Part shown: positions 6,040 to 6,204 of the stretch, piece after piece | How the letters are laid out: each line of letters starts with the position of its first letter | Numbering within the stretch: position 1 is the stretch's first letter | Assembly (NCBI GenBank): GCA_004357365.1 | Contig: SMVT01000058.1 | Span: 1-6,204, forward strand | Reading direction: 5' to 3' | From: Nitrospina sp. | GTDB lineage: Bacteria > Nitrospinota > Nitrospinia > Nitrospinales > Nitrospinaceae | DNA length: 6,204 nucleotides | Notes under the pieces: model-generated | What the model saw: only the letters and a program-made list of their open reading frames with translations | The model's database searches: none | Told to the model about the DNA's origin: nothing | Program-made: the position numbers and the translations under genes

Positions 6040-6204
6040 TTATCGGAGAAATGGTAAAACCAAAAGAGCTCCGGTAGTTAAAGCGGTGCCCCATAGAAAA
6101 ACACTGCCGTTATTTCTTTTCCCAGCCGCCACCTCACAAGCGGTTGAGTTGTCCTTGGGTGGGCCGGCGTTTTGGTAATGCATATAAAAAGCCGTTCCCA
6201 ACAA
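6040..6204 (-). CDS. merT: MerT-like mercuric ion transporter, C-terminal fragment (5' end outside window)
   Basis: An open frame runs from the right edge to a TAA at 6042-6040, giving 54 residues that are the C-terminus of a membrane protein. LLGTAFYMHYQ reads as the end of a transmembrane helix. A polar loop with TACEVAAGKR follows, then a last hydrophobic helix VFLWGTALTTGALLVLPFLR. This matches the end of MerT proteins as I remember them: a helix ending AFYRAYR, a Cys-containing cytoplasmic loop with CAVPA-R, and a final helix. MerT carries Hg(II) across the inner membrane. Proteobacterial MerT usually has two cysteines in this loop, and only one is visible here. The first Cys pair, in helix 1, lies outside the window. 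It is followed after 6 bp by the MerP-like gene, the classical mer order. The short fragment limits certainty. Confidence 0.68.
   Translation of the reverse strand: MLGTAFYMHYQNAGPPKDNSTACEVAAGKRNNGSVFLWGTALTTGALLVLPFLR

Overview
The window looks like a chromosomal segment of a Gram-negative, non-enteric bacterium. The protein style (a GAF-containing sigma-54 activator, a SpoVG homologue, a short-form AhcY, an exported TPR/FGE-like protein) would fit a Nitrospinota-, Nitrospirota- or Desulfobacterota-like lineage. That assignment is inference from memory of the families, and no rRNA or other marker here settles it.

Left part (1-2267): a sigma-54-dependent activator whose 5' end lies outside the window reads rightwards to 1988. 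Only 9 bp later, convergently, lies a small gene for a SpoVG-family RNA/DNA-binding regulator (1998-2267, minus strand). Centre (2268-3821): a 246-bp divergent intergenic region separates spoVG from ahcY. ahcY is a complete S-adenosylhomocysteine hydrolase gene with a strong ribosome binding site, and it completes the methyl cycle after SAM-dependent methylations.

Right part (3880-6204, all minus strand): a compact, probably co-transcribed cassette. In transcription order it holds the C-terminal end of a MerT-like mercuric transporter (cut by the window edge), a MerP-like exported heavy-metal-associated protein, a small thioredoxin-fold-like protein with a CPN motif and a C-terminal Cys-Cys pair, and an exported TPR plus formylglycine-generating-enzyme-like protein without the usual catalytic cysteines. 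Spacings are 6 bp, 32 bp and an 8-bp overlap. The plausible combined role is capture and uptake, or thiol handling, of Hg(II) or another soft metal. merA, merB and merR are not visible, so any reductase or regulator must lie beyond 6204. Sampled lines of this cassette are clearly poorer in GC than the ahcY and sigma-54 genes, which hints at a separate origin.

No tRNA, rRNA, insertion sequence, CRISPR array or convincing intrinsic terminator was seen. The most interesting element is the mer-like cassette with its appended FGE-like protein. Nothing here proves a new system.
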